Translations under genes and position numbers: made by a program | Source: Brevundimonas sp. UBA986 | Lineage (GTDB): Bacteria; Pseudomonadota; Alphaproteobacteria; Caulobacterales; Caulobacteraceae | NCBI GenBank assembly: GCA_002292165.1 | Contig: DBBK01000232.1 | Span: 25,634-32,267 of the forward strand | DNA: 6,634 bases | Reading direction: 5' to 3' | In this document: positions 5,382-6,634 of the stretch, in pieces | How the letters are laid out: the number at the start of each line of letters is the position of its first letter | Position numbering within the stretch: position 1 is the first letter of the stretch | Notes under the pieces: generated by a model | Told to the model about the DNA's origin: nothing | Seen by the model: only the letters and a program-made list of their open reading frames with translations | Databases searched by the model: none

Positions 5382-5398
5382 GCCGGCCTTCGGGCGGC
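5382..5398 (+). terminator. UUCG-tetraloop hairpin after the coiled-coil gene, probable terminator
   Basis: Two bases after the stop codon, GCCG-G-CC (5382-5388) pairs with GGCGGC (5393-5398) around TTCG, with one bulged G at 5386. This gives six base pairs and the very stable C(UUCG)G loop. No T run follows (CCGCGACGGG), so termination is likely but not certain. The remaining spacer to 5470 shows no gene. Confidence 0.5.
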
Positions 5399-5483
5399 CC
5401 GCGACGGGTCAAGCGGAACCGTGATGTCGCGGCCGGGTTAAAGCCGGGCTCTGAAGCAGCGACTTGGCGCAAGGACACCGCCC

Positions 5484-6002
5484 ATGGACATCACCCAGCT
5501 GATCCTCGACGACCACGCCGAGCAACGGCGGCTGTTCGCCATCCTGGAACAGATCGACCCGAAGGACGTCGACGCCCTGACGAAGGTCTGGGGCCGGCTG
5601 TCGGCGTTTCTGGATGTCCATGCCGAGGCCGAGGAACGGTTCTTCTATCCCGAGCTTCTGAAGCGCGGCGAAGGGGCCAATGACGCCGAGGACGGCACGG
5701 TCGAGGGCGAGACCGAGGACGCCATCGAGGATCACAACAAGCTGCGCGACGCGGTCAAGGCGGCCAACAAGCTGACGATCGGCACGGCCGAATGGATCGA
5801 GGCGGTCGGCAAGGCCAATATCGTCAACTCCAAGCATATGGGCGAGGAGGAGCGGCAGGGCCTGACCGACTTCCGCCGCAACGCCCCGATCACCAAACGC
5901 CACGAACTGGCCGTCCAGTTCGCCGCCTTCGAGGCCGACCACCTGATGGGGATCAAGCCCGTCAACAAGGACCCCGAGGCCTATGTCGAGAAGCACGGCT
6001 GA
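5484..6002 (+). CDS. Hemerythrin-like HHE cation-binding protein
   Basis: This 172-residue, soluble, mostly helical protein carries the ligand pattern of a hemerythrin four-helix bundle: His11 (LDDHAEQRRL), His46 and Glu50 (DVHAEAEERFFYPEL), His84 (EDHNKL), and His118 with Glu122 (KHMGEEE). This spacing fits a carboxylate-bridged di-iron centre. Such domains bind iron and oxygen or nitric oxide and are used for sensing, storage or stress protection; which role applies cannot be told. The C-terminal part from about 125 (KRHELAVQFAAFEADHLMG) extends beyond the minimal domain and contains two more histidines (140, 153). No signal peptide or fused signalling domain is present. AAGGA (5471-5475), eight bases before the ATG, supports the start. 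It lies downstream of a hairpin, so it is probably a separate unit. Its 3' end faces the M20 peptidase gene with a 27-base gap. Confidence 0.9.
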   Translation: MDITQLILDDHAEQRRLFAILEQIDPKDVDALTKVWGRLSAFLDVHAEAEERFFYPELLKRGEGANDAEDGTVEGETEDAIEDHNKLRDAVKAANKLTIGTAEWIEAVGKANIVNSKHMGEEERQGLTDFRRNAPITKRHELAVQFAAFEADHLMGIKPVNKDPEAYVEKHG

Positions 6003-6029
6003 GCCGCGCCTCTCCTGCTCCTGCCCGGA

Positions 6030-6634
6030 CTACTCCTGAACCGCATAGAGCTTGATCAGCTCGAACAGAAAGTCCCGGCCCTCGTAGAGGGAGCGGACGC
6101 GCAGCCGCTCGTTCAGGCCGTGGACGCCGTTGCCGTCCGGATCGGTGAACATGCCGGTGACGCCATAGGTCGGAATGCCCGCCGCATTGGTGAAACGGCC
6201 GTCGGTGGCGCCCGTCGACAGGGTCGGGACGACCGGAACCCCGGGCCACAGCTTCGCCGCCGCCGCCTTGATCGGATCGAGGATGGCGGGCGTCAGGGGC
6301 GGGGCCGGCGAGGTCGGGCTGGGCTCGCCGATGGTCTTGATGGTGATGGCCGGATTGGCGAGGGCCGAGGCGATCTCTCCTTGGGTCTCCGCGATCGAAT
6401 GGCCGGGCAGGATGCGACAGTTGACGTTGACCGTGACCTTCTGCGGCTGGGCGTTCGGGGCATGGCCGCCGTTGATCAGGGTCGGGATGCAGGTCGTGCG
6501 CATCATGGCGTTCCACACCGGATTGGCGGCGCCGAGACGGGCGGCGGCCGCCGCATCGGGCGTGTCATGGGCGGTCAAGGCGCGCAGGTCGGCGGCGCTG
6601 GCGGGCGTCGTCTCGGCGATGGCCGAGAAATAGG
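6030..6634 (-). CDS. M20-family metallopeptidase, C-terminal 200 residues (5' end outside window)
   Basis: The minus-strand frame is open from the window edge to the TAG at 6032-6030, so this is the tail of a larger gene (usually 430-500 residues in this family). The visible part begins in the dimerisation (lid) domain: RTTCIPTLINGGHAPNAQPQ (45-64 of the fragment), then VTVNVNCRILPG (67-77), typical of the M20 inserted domain. It returns to the catalytic domain with STGATDGRFTNAAGIPTYG (139-157) and ends with HGLNERL (171-177), whose His171 matches the last zinc ligand of M20 enzymes, followed by a helix SLYEGRDFLFELIKLY. The other metal ligands lie upstream of the edge. Enzymes of this type (carboxypeptidase, aminoacylase or dipeptidase-like) cleave peptide or N-acyl amino-acid bonds with two zinc ions; many homologues are exported, but the signal region is not visible. 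A TTG at 6578 is an internal codon, not the start. It is convergent with the hemerythrin gene. Confidence 0.93.
   Translation of the reverse strand, partial: YFSAIAETTPASAADLRALTAHDTPDAAAAARLGAANPVWNAMMRTTCIPTLINGGHAPNAQPQKVTVNVNCRILPGHSIAETQGEIASALANPAITIKTIGEPSPTSPAPPLTPAILDPIKAAAAKLWPGVPVVPTLSTGATDGRFTNAAGIPTYGVTGMFTDPDGNGVHGLNERLRVRSLYEGRDFLFELIKLYAVQE

Noticed and set aside
1..6634. Any defence system, toxin-antitoxin pair, prophage, transposon or CRISPR array
   Set aside because: No transposase, integrase, nuclease, antitoxin or spaced repeat array is seen; composition and gene types look like ordinary chromosome.

Overview
The window is strongly GC-rich, densely coding DNA. It looks chromosomal and most like an alphaproteobacterium of the Caulobacteraceae; Brevundimonas is my best guess. 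The reasons are the protein repertoire, a CtrA-like TTAA-N7-TTGA site, clustered GANTC (CcrM-type) sites, a promoter fitting the Caulobacter housekeeping pattern TTGACGS-N(10-14)-GCTANAWC, and a crescentin-like coiled-coil protein. This placement is an inference from motifs; no database search was possible. I see no mobile element, CRISPR array, tRNA, rRNA, phage gene or recognisable defence locus.

Layout. From 1 to 572 (minus) lies the N-terminal part of a zinc-dependent medium-chain alcohol dehydrogenase, cut by the window edge. It diverges from a small hotdog-fold thioesterase (769-1203, plus). A 101-bp gap with several perfect hairpins separates the thioesterase from a secreted acetamidase/formamidase-family protein (1305-2621, plus). 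The last of these hairpins can refold to cover the Shine-Dalgarno sequence. The acetamidase gene ends tail-to-tail, with a 19-bp overlap, on a small acidic single-pass membrane protein gene (2603-2806, minus). That gene diverges from yebC (3067-3840, plus) across a 260-bp spacer holding a large palindrome and a good yebC promoter. Next comes a long coiled-coil protein of crescentin type (4037-5380, plus), with tandem repeats, GANTC sites and a CtrA-like box upstream. A hemerythrin-like HHE protein (5484-6002, plus) and the C-terminal part of an M20-family metallopeptidase (6030-6634, minus, cut by the edge) close the window.

How the genes relate. They do not form one operon or pathway. Most have their own leader, and the set mixes housekeeping functions (YebC translation/regulation factor), general metabolism (alcohol dehydrogenase, thioesterase, acetamidase, M20 peptidase) and a cytoskeleton-like filament candidate. 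The most informative parts are the regulatory spacers: the one before the coiled-coil gene suggests cell-cycle control, and the acetamidase leader could be a translational switch.
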